Shown here piece after piece: positions 43,559 to 52,426 of a stretch of DNA of 64,000 bases (positions within the stretch are counted from its first letter, which is position 1; each line of letters begins with the position of its first letter). Below the pieces are notes generated by a model that saw only the letters and a list, made by a program, of their open reading frames with translations, had not been told where the DNA came from and ran no database searches. Where the stretch lies: the NCBI GenBank assembly GCA_900472485.1, contig UCII01000006.1:124001-188000 (forward strand). Direction: 5' to 3'. This stretch comes from Hyphomicrobiales bacterium (lineage in GTDB: Bacteria > Pseudomonadota > Alphaproteobacteria > Rhizobiales > Rhizobiaceae). Made by a program: the position numbers and the translations under genes.

Positions 43559-43804
43559 ATGTCTGTCAAATCTGTCGGTGCCGCCGAATTCAAAGCGAAA
43601 TGCCTTCATCTGATCGATCAAATGGGCAATGACGGAGAGCCCATTATCATTACGAAGCGTGGAAAGCCGGTCGCTTTGTTGGCCCCCGCGCCGGAGAAAT
43701 CAAATCGCCCCAGTATCATCGGCGCGATGAAGGGCAGTGTTCTCCAATATGACGACCCGTTTCTGCCTGTTGTCGATGCTGAAGAATGGGATGCGACGCA
43801 TTGA
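43559..43804 (+). CDS. Type II antitoxin, Phd/YefM family
   Basis: 81 residues from the ATG at 43559 (GGGAG 8 bases upstream; an earlier in-frame ATG overlaps the operator-like dyad). The Phd core VGAAEFKAKCLHLIDQM and PIIITKRGKPVALLAP (DNA-binding N-terminal domain) is followed by a toxin-binding tail. Its stop overlaps the toxin start codon by three bases. It neutralises the PIN toxin and probably represses the operon. Confidence 0.9.
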   Translation: MSVKSVGAAEFKAKCLHLIDQMGNDGEPIIITKRGKPVALLAPAPEKSNRPSIIGAMKGSVLQYDDPFLPVVDAEEWDATH

Positions 43805-44211
43805 TCGTCATCGATACGCACGTTCTGATCTGGGCTATGCATGACGATCCGAGGCTGAGCGCTCGGGCTCGTGAACTTATCGATGAAACGACGGCGCGCA
43901 GTCGCATTCTGATCTCGGCGATTACTCCCTGGGAAATCGCCATGCTCGCGGAAAAGGGACGCATTGCACTTGGTGACGACGTCGGCCGTTGGCTCGGTAC
44001 AGCACTTGCCTTACCCGGTTTGGAGCTAGCTCCCATAGAGCCACAGATCGCGGTGGATAGCGTTCGCCTGCCGGGCGAGTTCCATGCAGATCCGGCAGAC
44101 CGGATTATTGTGGCGACCGCACGCTTTCACCGTATTCCGCTACTGACAGCCGATGATGCAATTCTTCGCTATGGCGGCAAAGGCCATGTCGAGGTTTTCT
44201 CGGCAGGGTAA
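43801..44211 (+). CDS. PIN-domain ribonuclease toxin (VapC-like)
   Basis: 136 residues from the TTG at 43801, overlapping the antitoxin stop (TTGA). Acidic PIN-site residues are Asp5 (IVIDTHVLIW), Glu45 (TPWEIAM), Asp97/Asp100 (HADPADRIIVATA) and Asp118 (LTADD). The domain cleaves RNA, often tRNA or rRNA. Pairing of a PIN toxin with a Phd-type antitoxin is common. It is convergent with the transglutaminase gene, with ten bases between. Confidence 0.9.
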   Translation: MIVIDTHVLIWAMHDDPRLSARARELIDETTARSRILISAITPWEIAMLAEKGRIALGDDVGRWLGTALALPGLELAPIEPQIAVDSVRLPGEFHADPADRIIVATARFHRIPLLTADDAILRYGGKGHVEVFSAG

Positions 44212-44221
44212 ATTATGCCTG

Positions 44222-45046
44222 TCAGCTTTGACTCTGGCTCTGGCTTTGCCCCTGGCTCGCTACCGTCACTTTGACCATAAGAGTTTCGCCCGGCGTGCCG
44301 ATGCGCATGCCGGAGACGGGAGCGGCGTCGCGATAGCAGAGGCCGGTCGCGATGCGGACGTAGCGGGCGTCGGGGCAGACGTCGTTGGCTGGATCGAAGC
44401 CGACCCAGCCGAGGCCGGGAATATGTGCTTCCGCCCAGGCATGCGTGGCTGCCTGCTCGTTCTTGCCTTCCATCATCAGGTAGCCGGAGACGTAACGGGC
44501 AGGGATCTGCAACGCACGGGCGCCGGCGAGGAAAATATGGGCGTGGTCCTGGCAGACGCCGCTCTTTGCCTCCAATGCCTGCTCCGCTGTCGTTTCAGTG
44601 TCACTAGTGCCCGGCTTGTATTCCACGGTCTCGTGGATTGCCTTCATCAATGCGTGCATCTTGCCGAGCTCGTTGTCGCCTGAAACGCCACGCAACAGCT
44701 CCTTCGTCAGCTTGCCCGCCTTGGTGCGCGGCGATTCCCGCAAAAAGAGCCAGAGCGGGCTAAAGCCCACATGTGGGCCGATCACGCCGTTCAGATCCTG
44801 AGTCTCGACTTCGCCCGATGCGATGATCCTGGTGGAATCCTGCTGGCCATCGAGGGAAACGAGCGTGGCGCGATTGCCGAACTGGTCGTCATATTCCACC
44901 TCGGGCTTGGCGCCTTCGACCGAGAGTTTCCAGTCGATGACCGTCTGTCCAACGCCCGTCAGCGGCGTGAGGTGCAGCCGCTGCAGTGAAAATTGCGCCG
45001 GCTCGTCGTAGCGATATTCCGTGATATGGCTGATCGTCAGTCTCAT
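44222..45046 (-). CDS. Transglutaminase-like family protein
   Basis: 274 residues. An N-terminal beta domain (residues 1-95, opening MRLTISHITEYRYDEPA) precedes a transglutaminase-like core with the triad Cys165 (KSGVCQDHAH), His202 (THAWAEAHIPGLGW) and Asp218 (GFDPAND). The C-terminus is a short low-complexity QSQSQSQS tail. The gene is the third member of a widely conserved operon with alpha-E and permuted ATP-grasp genes, which is thought to make or modify a peptide. It may act as a peptidase on the ligase product; this is inference from family context. Confidence 0.9.
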   Translation of the reverse strand: MRLTISHITEYRYDEPAQFSLQRLHLTPLTGVGQTVIDWKLSVEGAKPEVEYDDQFGNRATLVSLDGQQDSTRIIASGEVETQDLNGVIGPHVGFSPLWLFLRESPRTKAGKLTKELLRGVSGDNELGKMHALMKAIHETVEYKPGTSDTETTAEQALEAKSGVCQDHAHIFLAGARALQIPARYVSGYLMMEGKNEQAATHAWAEAHIPGLGWVGFDPANDVCPDARYVRIATGLCYRDAAPVSGMRIGTPGETLMVKVTVASQGQSQSQSQS

Positions 45047-45058
45047 GATATCGCCCGC

Positions 45059-46000
45059 CTATTCGTAGAACCGGTAGCCGTCGGATATTTCGGCGCCCAA
45101 CTGGTTGTTGCGTGCGACGAAATCCTCGAGGAACTCATGCAAGCCCTGGTCCATGATGCGCTTGATCGTCAGCTTTTGCAGCGACTTGCGGATGGCTACC
45201 GCCGTATCGTGCGCTGGCAGCTTTTTTTCATATTCGGCGCTGAGATAGCCGATATTGCTGACGATCTTTTCATAGCAATAGGCGAGCGAACGCGGCATCT
45301 GCCCATTGAGGATCAAAAAGTCGGCGATGTTTGCCGGCTTGTATTCAGGATCGTAAGCCCATTTATAGGCCCGGTGCGCGGAAACCGAGCGCAGGATCGA
45401 TTCCCATTGGGCATTGTCGAGCGAGGAGCCGACATGCGAGACGGACGGCAATAGGACGTAATATTTCACGTCGAGAATGCGGGCCGTGTTGTCGGCGCGC
45501 TCGATGAAGGTGCCGATGCGGGCAAAGTTATAGAGCTCGTTGCGCAGCATCGAGCCGTGGAAGGCGCCGCGGATCAAGCCGGCGCGCTGCTTGATGACGT
45601 CGATCATCTCGGGCAGTTCCGCGGTCTTGAGCCGCCGGCCGAGCATCGACTTCAGCTCGATCCAGCATTCGTTGGTCGCTTCCCAGGTGTCGCGGGTCAG
45701 CGCCGTGCGCACCATACGGGCATTGTTGCGGCCATATTCGATGCAAGACATGACGCTTGACGGATTGGAGCGGTCGCGCATCAGATAATCGATCGCGTCG
45801 GCGCCGGTCAGCTTGTTATGCACCTCATCGTAGGCCTCGCGTACGCCGGCGCTTTGCAGGACTCCGTCCCAGTCGTCATCGACGGCGTCGCTGCGGGTCA
45901 GCGACATGCGCTGGCCGGCATCGACAAGACGGGCTATGTTTTCGGCGCGCTCGATGTAACGGAACATCCAGTAGAGGCCATTCGCGGTTCTTCCCAGCAT
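45059..46000 (-). CDS. Alpha-E domain-containing protein
   Basis: 313 residues, almost entirely helical. The opening MLGRTANGLYWMFRYIERAENIARLVD is diagnostic of the alpha-E domain; GSMLRNELYNFARIGTFIERADNTARILD is its internal repeat. It is located between the transglutaminase (12-base gap) and the ATP-grasp gene (6-base gap), so one operon. It is required with its partners in a predicted peptide-synthesis system, but its own activity is unknown. Confidence 0.92.
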   Translation of the reverse strand: MLGRTANGLYWMFRYIERAENIARLVDAGQRMSLTRSDAVDDDWDGVLQSAGVREAYDEVHNKLTGADAIDYLMRDRSNPSSVMSCIEYGRNNARMVRTALTRDTWEATNECWIELKSMLGRRLKTAELPEMIDVIKQRAGLIRGAFHGSMLRNELYNFARIGTFIERADNTARILDVKYYVLLPSVSHVGSSLDNAQWESILRSVSAHRAYKWAYDPEYKPANIADFLILNGQMPRSLAYCYEKIVSNIGYLSAEYEKKLPAHDTAVAIRKSLQKLTIKRIMDQGLHEFLEDFVARNNQLGAEISDGYRFYE

Positions 46001-46006
46001 GTCCGA

Positions 46007-47443
46007 TCAGTCCTCCAGAACCCAGGTGTCTTTGGTGCCGCCGCCCTGGCTGGAGTTGACCACCAGCGAGCCTTCCTTCAGCGCCACGCGGGTGAGCCCG
46101 CCGGGGATGATCCGCACCTTGTCTGAGACCAGGACGTAGGGCCGCAGGTCGACATGTCGCGGCGCAATGCCCTTGTTGACGAGGATCGGCACGGTCGAGA
46201 GCGAAAGGGTTGGCTGCGCGATGTAATTGTTCGGCTTGCTCTTGAGCTTTTCGGCAAAGGCCGTCCGCTCCTTCTTGGTGGCCGTCGGGCCGACGAGCAT
46301 GCCATAGCCGCCGGAGCCGTGGACTTCCTTGACGACGAGGTCGGCGAGGTTATCGAGCACATATTGCAGGCTGTCCGGCTCCGAACAGCGCCATGTCGGC
46401 ACGTTTTCGAGGATCGGCTTGCGGCCGGTGTAGAATTCGACGATTTCGGGCATGTAGGAATAGATCGCCTTGTCGTCGGAAATGCCGGTGCCGGGTGCAT
46501 TGGCGATGGTGATATTGCCGGCGCGATAGACATCCATGATACCGGGGATGCCGAGCGCGGAATCCGGGCGGAAGGTGAGGGGATCGAGGAAATCGTCGTC
46601 GACGCGGCGGTAGAGCACGTCGATCGCCTCATAGCCCCGCGTCGTGCGCATCTTCACCTTGCCGTCGATGACGCGCAGATCCGAGCCTTCGACAAGCTCC
46701 ACGCCCATCATGTCGGCGAGGAAGGAATGCTCGTAATAGGCGGAGTTGTAGATGCCTGGCGTCAGTACGGCAACACGCGGCTTGCCGGTGCAGCCGGGAG
46801 GCGCGAGCGATGCCAGGCTCTGGCGCAGCAGCAGCGGATAGTCCTCGACGCGCTGCACTTTGTTCTGGTGAAACAGCTCGGGGAACATCTGCATCATCGT
46901 TTCGCGGTTTTCCAGCATGTAGCTGACGCCGGACGGTGTGCGGGCATTGTCCTCGAGCACATAGAACTGGTCCTCGCCGGTGCGCACGATGTCGGTGCCG
47001 ACGATATGGGTGTAGACACCGCCCGGCGGGCGGAAGCCGATCATTTCAGGCAGGAAGGCATCGTTCTTCTCGATCAGTTCGCGCGGGATGCGGCCGGCGC
47101 GGATGATTTCCTGCTTGTGGTAGATGTCGTGGAGGAAGGCATTGAGCGCGATGACCCGCTGTTCGATGCCCTGGGCGAGCTTGCGCCATTCGCGGCCTGA
47201 TATGATGCGGGGGATAATGTCGAAGGGGATGAGCTTTTCGGAGGAGTCTGCGTGTCCATAGACCGCGAAGGTGATGCCCGTTTTCCGGAAGATGGTTTCC
47301 GCATCGCGGGATTTGGCAATGAGATGGCCTCTGTCCTGGCCTGAGTACCACTCGAAGTATTTCTCGTAAGGCGCGCGCGGACTTTCATCCGCAGTAATCA
47401 TTTCATCAAATGCCAAAGGTGCGGTCCCCGTGTTTTTACCCAT
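46007..47443 (-). CDS. Circularly permuted ATP-grasp family protein (putative peptide ligase)
   Basis: 478 residues from the ATG at 47443; a TTG 27 bases further up is an alternative. The family opening PRAPYEKYFEWYSGQD and segments FPFDIIPRIIS-like (LIPFDIIPRIISGREW), RPPGGVYTHIVGTDIVR and KEVHGSGGYGMLVGP mark the permuted ATP-grasp fold. Such enzymes are predicted to form amide bonds. It is the first gene of the triad with alpha-E and transglutaminase. The product of the triad has not been established as far as I know. Confidence 0.92.
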   Translation of the reverse strand: MGKNTGTAPLAFDEMITADESPRAPYEKYFEWYSGQDRGHLIAKSRDAETIFRKTGITFAVYGHADSSEKLIPFDIIPRIISGREWRKLAQGIEQRVIALNAFLHDIYHKQEIIRAGRIPRELIEKNDAFLPEMIGFRPPGGVYTHIVGTDIVRTGEDQFYVLEDNARTPSGVSYMLENRETMMQMFPELFHQNKVQRVEDYPLLLRQSLASLAPPGCTGKPRVAVLTPGIYNSAYYEHSFLADMMGVELVEGSDLRVIDGKVKMRTTRGYEAIDVLYRRVDDDFLDPLTFRPDSALGIPGIMDVYRAGNITIANAPGTGISDDKAIYSYMPEIVEFYTGRKPILENVPTWRCSEPDSLQYVLDNLADLVVKEVHGSGGYGMLVGPTATKKERTAFAEKLKSKPNNYIAQPTLSLSTVPILVNKGIAPRHVDLRPYVLVSDKVRIIPGGLTRVALKEGSLVVNSSQGGGTKDTWVLED

Positions 47444-47814
47444 TTGAATACAACGGTTTTTACAATGCAAGAACTATGCGCAGTTGCCATCGCGAATTTC
47501 GCAACATCGAAAAATGCCGGATTTACAGGCATTTAAGAGTAATAGAGTTGTTGCCTGCCGGCTCTTGCCGCAATGTTTGGATCAAAATTTGAGCATCTGC
47601 TTCTTTTTGCGGACTGGACGTCTGGGTGGTGGCTAAGGTTTCTGAAACCACGGCGGTGATTGGCCGGACGTGAAGAAAAATTGATCGCTGTTTTCAGCAG
47701 ATCGATTTTGACTGCGCTACCGCCATCGGCTATCAGCCTTCAACCCCTCCGCGCGACACCCCGAGCCGATCAGGATTCCGGATCCCAAGCGCCAAATATA
47801 TCGGTCCGATTCCC
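47444..47814. other. 371-base divergent region (ATP-grasp / EamA)
   Basis: No supported gene. The half next to the ATP-grasp gene is AT-rich and probably contains its promoter. No strong dyad or terminator is seen. Confidence 0.5.
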
Positions 47815-48708
47815 ATGTCCCTCGACAAACTCGCGCCGGCGATCTTCGTCCTTCTCTGGTCCACCGGCTGGATCGTCGCCAAATATGCTTCGCTGCATGC
47901 AGGCCCTTTCACCTTCCTGATGATCCGCTACAGCCTGTCGGCACTTGCTTTCGTGCTGTTCTGTTCGATCGTCGGCGCCCGGTGGCCGCGCGATTGGTCG
48001 AGCGTGTTCCGAGCCATCTATTCCGGCATTTTCCTGCATGGCATTTATCTGGCGGGTCTCTGGTGGGCGATTGCCGAGGGCGTGCCGGCCGGCATTTCCG
48101 GCATCATCGCGGCGCTGCAGCCGCTGATGACCGCCATGGCCGCACCGCTTCTCGTCGGCGAGCGGCTGCAGTCGATGCAGAAGGTTGGCCTGCTGCTCGG
48201 TTTCCTCGGCATTGCCATCGCGATCTCGCCGAAGCTTCTGACAACGGATACGGCCAATCTCTGGCAATCGGCGGTGCCGCTCGTCGTCAATCTGCTGGGT
48301 ATGGTCTCCGTGACTTACGGCACGCTCTATCAGAAGCGGCACCTGCAGACCGGCGATCTCAGAACCATTGCGACCTTGCAATATGTCGGCGCGCTGATCG
48401 TCACCGTGCCGCTCGCCTTCATTTTCGAAGGCCTGCGCTTCGACGGCACCCAGACGGCGATCCTGTCGCTGCTCTGGTCGGTCTTCGGCCTGTCTATGGG
48501 CGCCGTTGGTCTGCTTCTCTATCTCATCCGCCGCGGGCAGGTGTCGCGCGCGGCATCGCTGATCTACCTGATGCCGCCTGCCGTCGCCATCGAGGCGGCC
48601 ATCGCCTTCGGCGAGCCGCTGACGCTGCCGATCATCGTTGGTACGGTGATTGTGGTAATCGGTGTTTACCTCACTAACCGGCGGGCCGCGGAAGTCGTGC
48701 CGGAATAG
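47815..48708 (+). CDS. EamA family (DMT superfamily) transporter
   Basis: 297 residues with ten membrane helices in two EamA repeats (residues ~5-140 and ~148-290). Characteristic segments include LLWSTGWIVAKYASLHAG (helix 1) and AALQPLMTAMAAPLLVGE (end of repeat 1). These are metabolite exporters with unknown specificity. It is convergent with a second EamA gene, 3 bases apart, but the two are different in sequence and not a tandem duplication. Confidence 0.88.
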   Translation: MSLDKLAPAIFVLLWSTGWIVAKYASLHAGPFTFLMIRYSLSALAFVLFCSIVGARWPRDWSSVFRAIYSGIFLHGIYLAGLWWAIAEGVPAGISGIIAALQPLMTAMAAPLLVGERLQSMQKVGLLLGFLGIAIAISPKLLTTDTANLWQSAVPLVVNLLGMVSVTYGTLYQKRHLQTGDLRTIATLQYVGALIVTVPLAFIFEGLRFDGTQTAILSLLWSVFGLSMGAVGLLLYLIRRGQVSRAASLIYLMPPAVAIEAAIAFGEPLTLPIIVGTVIVVIGVYLTNRRAAEVVPE

Positions 48709-48711
48709 GCT

Positions 48712-49671
48712 CTATGACTTCTTATGGGCATCGATCCGTCGCCGCCATCGCAGAAGTCTGCCATCGACAACCACCAGGCTGGAGACGATCAGGGCCAATC
48801 CGCGGAACTCATAAGGTTCGAGACGCTCTCCAAGGAATGCGGTACTCAAGATGATTGCGCTCGCCGGCACGAGCAGCGTCACCAACGACGCATTTGTCGC
48901 CCCGGCAGAGGCGATGAGATTGAAATAAAGAATGAAGGCGAAGGCGGTCGTTACGATTGCGAGAGTGCCGATGGACAGCCAGATCGAGATATTCGTACTT
49001 ACGATTTCGCTTGGATTGTAGAGAAGAAGGACGATCGGCACCATCACGATGGCGGAGGCACTCAGTTGGCCGGCCGCGATGACGACCGGCTTCATGTCTC
49101 GAAATCGCTTTGCGAAAACGGCTGCAAACGCATAGGAAATTGCCGCTCCGATGATCGCAAGCTTCGCCCATGTCGGCCCGCCGAGATTGGCGAAGAGCCC
49201 TGGGCCGATCATGATGCCGGCGCCGGTAATCCCGAGAGCCACGCCGGCAAGTTTGCTGGCGGAAAGCTTTTCGTCTGCAGTCAGCAGATTTGCGACTAGG
49301 ACTGTCCAGAGGGGCGTCGTCGCATAGAGCACCGAGGCAAGACCCGCTCCGATCTCGGTTTGACCGCTGAATATCAGGGAAAACGGGATGATGTTGTTGA
49401 GCAGCGCGAGCCCCAGGAACGAAGCTGATCTGGCAATGGCGGGCGCAAAGGAAATGTTGCGCAGGCGCAACCAGACATGCAGGACAAGCGCGGCAATCGA
49501 AACCCGATAGAGGACCAGCGCCAACGGCGGGATTTCTGCCACCGCTATACGGGCAAAGAAGAATGATCCGCCCCACAGCGCGCCGAGAAGCACGAGTTGC
49601 GCCCAGTCGCTTGCCGACATCGGCCGCGTTGCCGTCTTTTGCAATGCACCGCCTCCCAACCCTCTAAACAT
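48712..49671 (-). CDS. EamA family (DMT superfamily) transporter
   Basis: 319 residues, or 302 if the internal ATG at 49620 is used. Ten membrane helices in two repeats. It starts the transmembrane part with QLVLLGALWGGSFFFARIA and ends repeat 2 with SIGTLAIVTTAFAFILYF. A short basic tail (RRRIDAHKKS) is cytoplasmic. Substrate unknown. It is convergent with the preceding EamA gene. Confidence 0.87.
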   Translation of the reverse strand: MFRGLGGGALQKTATRPMSASDWAQLVLLGALWGGSFFFARIAVAEIPPLALVLYRVSIAALVLHVWLRLRNISFAPAIARSASFLGLALLNNIIPFSLIFSGQTEIGAGLASVLYATTPLWTVLVANLLTADEKLSASKLAGVALGITGAGIMIGPGLFANLGGPTWAKLAIIGAAISYAFAAVFAKRFRDMKPVVIAAGQLSASAIVMVPIVLLLYNPSEIVSTNISIWLSIGTLAIVTTAFAFILYFNLIASAGATNASLVTLLVPASAIILSTAFLGERLEPYEFRGLALIVSSLVVVDGRLLRWRRRIDAHKKS

Positions 49672-49827
49672 GCTCTAAGCTATGCCGGAAAGTATCCGCA
49701 GGCAGGAAACAGTCATCCAAACATTGGTCGCCAAACGAAACGGAATGTCAGGCAGCCGCAAAGTTTCGAATTTACTCTCATGACCGTATCCGTAGTCTTC
49801 ATGCGGACCGCAGAGGGGAAACTATCG

Positions 49828-50370
49828 ATGGCGATTGAGATTCGGTCAGCCCTTGAGGGCGATTTGGCGGGTATTGCCCGAGTCGTGGTCGATGCCTGGA
49901 GGGCGACCTTTGCCGGGCTGCTGCCGGAGGATTTCCTCAAGGGCATGTCCTATAGACATCAGGAGCAGCGCCATAGCCGCTACCTGGGTCATGCCGGCGT
50001 TGTTTATTACGTGGCGGAAGACGAGAAAGGCGAGGTCGTCGGATTTGCAAGCGGAGGGCCAAGCCGGCATTCGGGCTTCCCTCAGGAAGCTGAGGTTTAT
50101 GCGCTTTATCTTCTGCCTGGCTATCAGCGCCGCAAGATCGGTTCGGCTCTCTTTGCCGAAGTGGCGCGAGATCTCGGCGATATGGAGCACAAGGGATTGC
50201 TGGCCCTGGCATTGGAGAACAACCCAAACAAGGTTTTCTACGAGCGCCTGCGCGGTCGACCAGCGGCGACGGGACCGCTTACACTCGGCGAAACTGCAAT
50301 CGGTCAGATCGCATATGTTTGGGATGATCTCCCCGCATTAATCGAAAGCCTTCGAGGCTACGCAGAATAA
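49828..50370 (+). CDS. GNAT family N-acetyltransferase
   Basis: 180 residues from the ATG at 49828 (AGGGG upstream). The opening IEIRSALEGDLAGIARVVVDAWRATF, the EVYALYLLPGYQRRKIGSALF acetyl-CoA-binding block and LALALENNPNKVFYERL follow the order of a standard GNAT fold. The substrate is unknown. Another in-frame ATG 27 bases earlier is less well placed. Confidence 0.84.
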   Translation: MAIEIRSALEGDLAGIARVVVDAWRATFAGLLPEDFLKGMSYRHQEQRHSRYLGHAGVVYYVAEDEKGEVVGFASGGPSRHSGFPQEAEVYALYLLPGYQRRKIGSALFAEVARDLGDMEHKGLLALALENNPNKVFYERLRGRPAATGPLTLGETAIGQIAYVWDDLPALIESLRGYAE

Positions 50371-50376
50371 CCAAAG

Positions 50377-50400
50377 AAAAAGGGGCCAGTGGGCCCCCTT
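50377..50400 (-). terminator. Rho-independent terminator of the DEAD-box helicase gene
   Basis: AAGGGGCC pairs with GGCCCCCTT (one bulged base). The minus strand continues TTTTTCTTTGG after the stem, 9 bases past the helicase stop. It also faces the convergent GNAT gene. Confidence 0.75.
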
Positions 50401-50408
50401 GAACTCTG

Positions 50409-52049
50409 TCAGGCGCGTTCGCGGCGCTGACCGCCGTTGCCGGGGCCACGGCGCTTCATGCGGCCGTTGCCGCCATTGCGCTGTTCGCCCTGGGCGCCGC
50501 GTTCTTCGTTGTGGCGGCCTGCGGGGCGGCCATGGGAATGTCGCTGGCCGCGATGGGCTCCGCCCTCATGCGCGGCACCGTTGCCGTTGGATTGGCCGTT
50601 GTGCTGCTTGCGAGCGGGGCGGAAGTCCGAGGTCGAAGCGAGGTCGTTGTCGGGTTCCTGACGCGGCGTCGGTTCGTTGCGACGCTGACCACGGAAATCG
50701 GCATTGCGATTGTTTTCGCGCTGCGGGCGATCGTTGCGCGGGCGGCGATCGTTGCGCTCGCCAGCCTCACCACGAGTCTCGCCGTTTTCCTTGTCGAAGA
50801 ACGGACGGCGGGCCGGACGCTGCGGGCGGCCTTCGGCGCGGCCCTGGCCTGCGCCACGGCCTTGGCCCTGACCTTGGCCACCACGACCCTTGCCGCGAAC
50901 GGGGCGGCCGCGATCGGCCGGGGCTTCGCCACTGGCAACGGCGATCTCGATCCCCATCAGGCGCTCGATGTCGCGCAGCAGGCGGATTTCATCGGGCGCG
51001 CAGAAGGCGATGGCGATGCCATCGCGGCCGGCGCGGGCGGTGCGGCCGATGCGGTGAACATAGGCATCGGGAACTTCCGGCAGATCGAAGTTGTAGACAT
51101 GCGAAACGCCGGGGATATCGATGCCGCGGGCGGCGACGTCGGTTGCGACGAGAACGCGGACGTCACCATCGCGGAAGCCCTTGAGAGCGCGCTCGCGCTG
51201 GCCCTGGCTCTTGTTGCCGTGGATGGAGGCAGCGGCAAAACCGACGTGATCGAGGTGCTTCATCAGCTTCTCGGCGCCATGCTTGGTGCGCAGGAAGACG
51301 ATGGCACGGCCATCCGGATTGGCGGAGATGGTTTCCTTGAGGATCTCGGTTTTATGGTTCTGGCCGGCGACGAAGTGGACATATTGCTCCACCTTGTCGG
51401 CCGCCTTGCCCGGAGGCGAGACTTCGACCTTGACCGGATTGGTCAGATAGTCGGAGGCGAGATCGGCGATCGCCTTCGGCATGGTAGCCGAGAACAGCAG
51501 GGTCTGGCGCTTGGCCGGAACAAGCTTGGCGATCTTGCGCAAGTCGTGGATGAAGCCGAGATCGAGCATCTGGTCGGCTTCGTCGAGAACGAGATGGGTG
51601 ACATGGCCGAGCGAGAGGGCGCGGCGGTTGATGAGGTCGAGGAGACGACCCGGTGTCGCAACGAGAATGTCGGTGCCGCGCTCGAGCTGAAGCTGCTGCT
51701 TGTTGATCGACGCGCCGCCGACCACGAGGTTGATGCGCAGCGGCGACTTGCGGACGAAGAGCTTCAGGTTGTCGGCGATCTGGTTCACCAGCTCGCGGGT
51801 CGGGGCGAGGATCAGGGTGCGAACGGTGCGGTTGTCAGGGCGCTTGGCTTCCTTCAACAGCATTTCGATGATCGGGAGGCCGAAGGCGGCCGTCTTGCCG
51901 GTGCCAGTCTGGGCGAGGCCGATGAGGTCGCGGCCCTGGAGAACGAGTGGGATGGCTTGAGCCTGGATGGGTGTTGGCGTCGCGAAATTGTTTTGCGACA
52001 GTGTATCGACGATCTGCTTGGAGAGACCAAGCGAGTGAAAATCGGTCAA
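50409..52049 (-). CDS. DEAD-box RNA helicase, RhlE-type, with long disordered tail
   Basis: 546 residues from the TTG at 52049 (AAAGG upstream), giving the usual TDFHSLGLSKQIVDTL opening; longer starts add an unconserved leader. Helicase motifs: Q motif (TPTPIQAQAIP), Walker A (AQTGTGKT), PTRELV, DEAD (VLDEADQML), SAT (FSATMPK), and RIGRTARAG in domain 2. The last ~170 residues are a Gly/Gln/Arg/Asn-rich low-complexity tail (repeated RGG, GQGQG, RPRND, QRRNE) that likely binds RNA or drives condensates. It unwinds structured RNA in ribosome biogenesis or decay. Confidence 0.92.
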   Translation of the reverse strand: MTDFHSLGLSKQIVDTLSQNNFATPTPIQAQAIPLVLQGRDLIGLAQTGTGKTAAFGLPIIEMLLKEAKRPDNRTVRTLILAPTRELVNQIADNLKLFVRKSPLRINLVVGGASINKQQLQLERGTDILVATPGRLLDLINRRALSLGHVTHLVLDEADQMLDLGFIHDLRKIAKLVPAKRQTLLFSATMPKAIADLASDYLTNPVKVEVSPPGKAADKVEQYVHFVAGQNHKTEILKETISANPDGRAIVFLRTKHGAEKLMKHLDHVGFAAASIHGNKSQGQRERALKGFRDGDVRVLVATDVAARGIDIPGVSHVYNFDLPEVPDAYVHRIGRTARAGRDGIAIAFCAPDEIRLLRDIERLMGIEIAVASGEAPADRGRPVRGKGRGGQGQGQGRGAGQGRAEGRPQRPARRPFFDKENGETRGEAGERNDRRPRNDRPQRENNRNADFRGQRRNEPTPRQEPDNDLASTSDFRPARKQHNGQSNGNGAAHEGGAHRGQRHSHGRPAGRHNEERGAQGEQRNGGNGRMKRRGPGNGGQRRERA

Positions 52050-52426
52050 TTCAATACCTTTCGGGGGCGCCAAAGCAAATAGGCCGGATCGCACCATGCG
52101 GTCCAGTCTGTCTCTGGCGTCAAGAACCCCGCGTGAAGTGGGAACTTGTAAGTTGGAAATAGCTTTCCAGCGCATCTGGCCGCAGCGTCTGGCGCGGCCT
52201 CATTCATAAAAGCGCTTTTGTCCTTCTCTTGCGTACAGATTGTCCCGCAGGGCACGCTCACGCGGCGGCCGGAAGGTGAAAGCTGAGGCGCATTTGGTCT
52301 TAAACGCGGCGAATGTCAAGAGGTGTAAGCGAAAGCTCTTTCATCAGGCGTGCAAAATGCCGCCGGTTTCCGGCGGCATCCTGGATCTTATAGGGCGCCA
52401 TGCACTCTGCGCAGCGGTTGCAAATT
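52050..52426. other. 377-base region upstream of the helicase
   Basis: No supported gene apart from the hairpin at 52357. The ~300 bases before the helicase start could be a long leader, as is common for cold-inducible DEAD-box genes; I see no specific element. Confidence 0.45.
52357..52379 (-). terminator. Terminator of the small Tyr/Pro-rich protein gene
   Basis: Perfect 10-bp stem ATGCCGCCGG / CCGGCGGCAT with a 3-base loop, followed on the minus strand by TTTTGC, 48 bases past the stop at 52427. Confidence 0.75.

Noticed and set aside
44222..44260. Frame slip in the SQ-repeat end of the transglutaminase gene
   Set aside because: The repeat GACTCTGGCTCTGGC-like tract encodes a short QSQS tail in frame and ends at a normal stop; there is no sign of a broken gene.
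47815..49671. Tandem or inverted duplication of EamA transporter genes
   Set aside because: The two proteins share only the family fold; their sequences and helix-1 motifs differ, so they are not recent copies.
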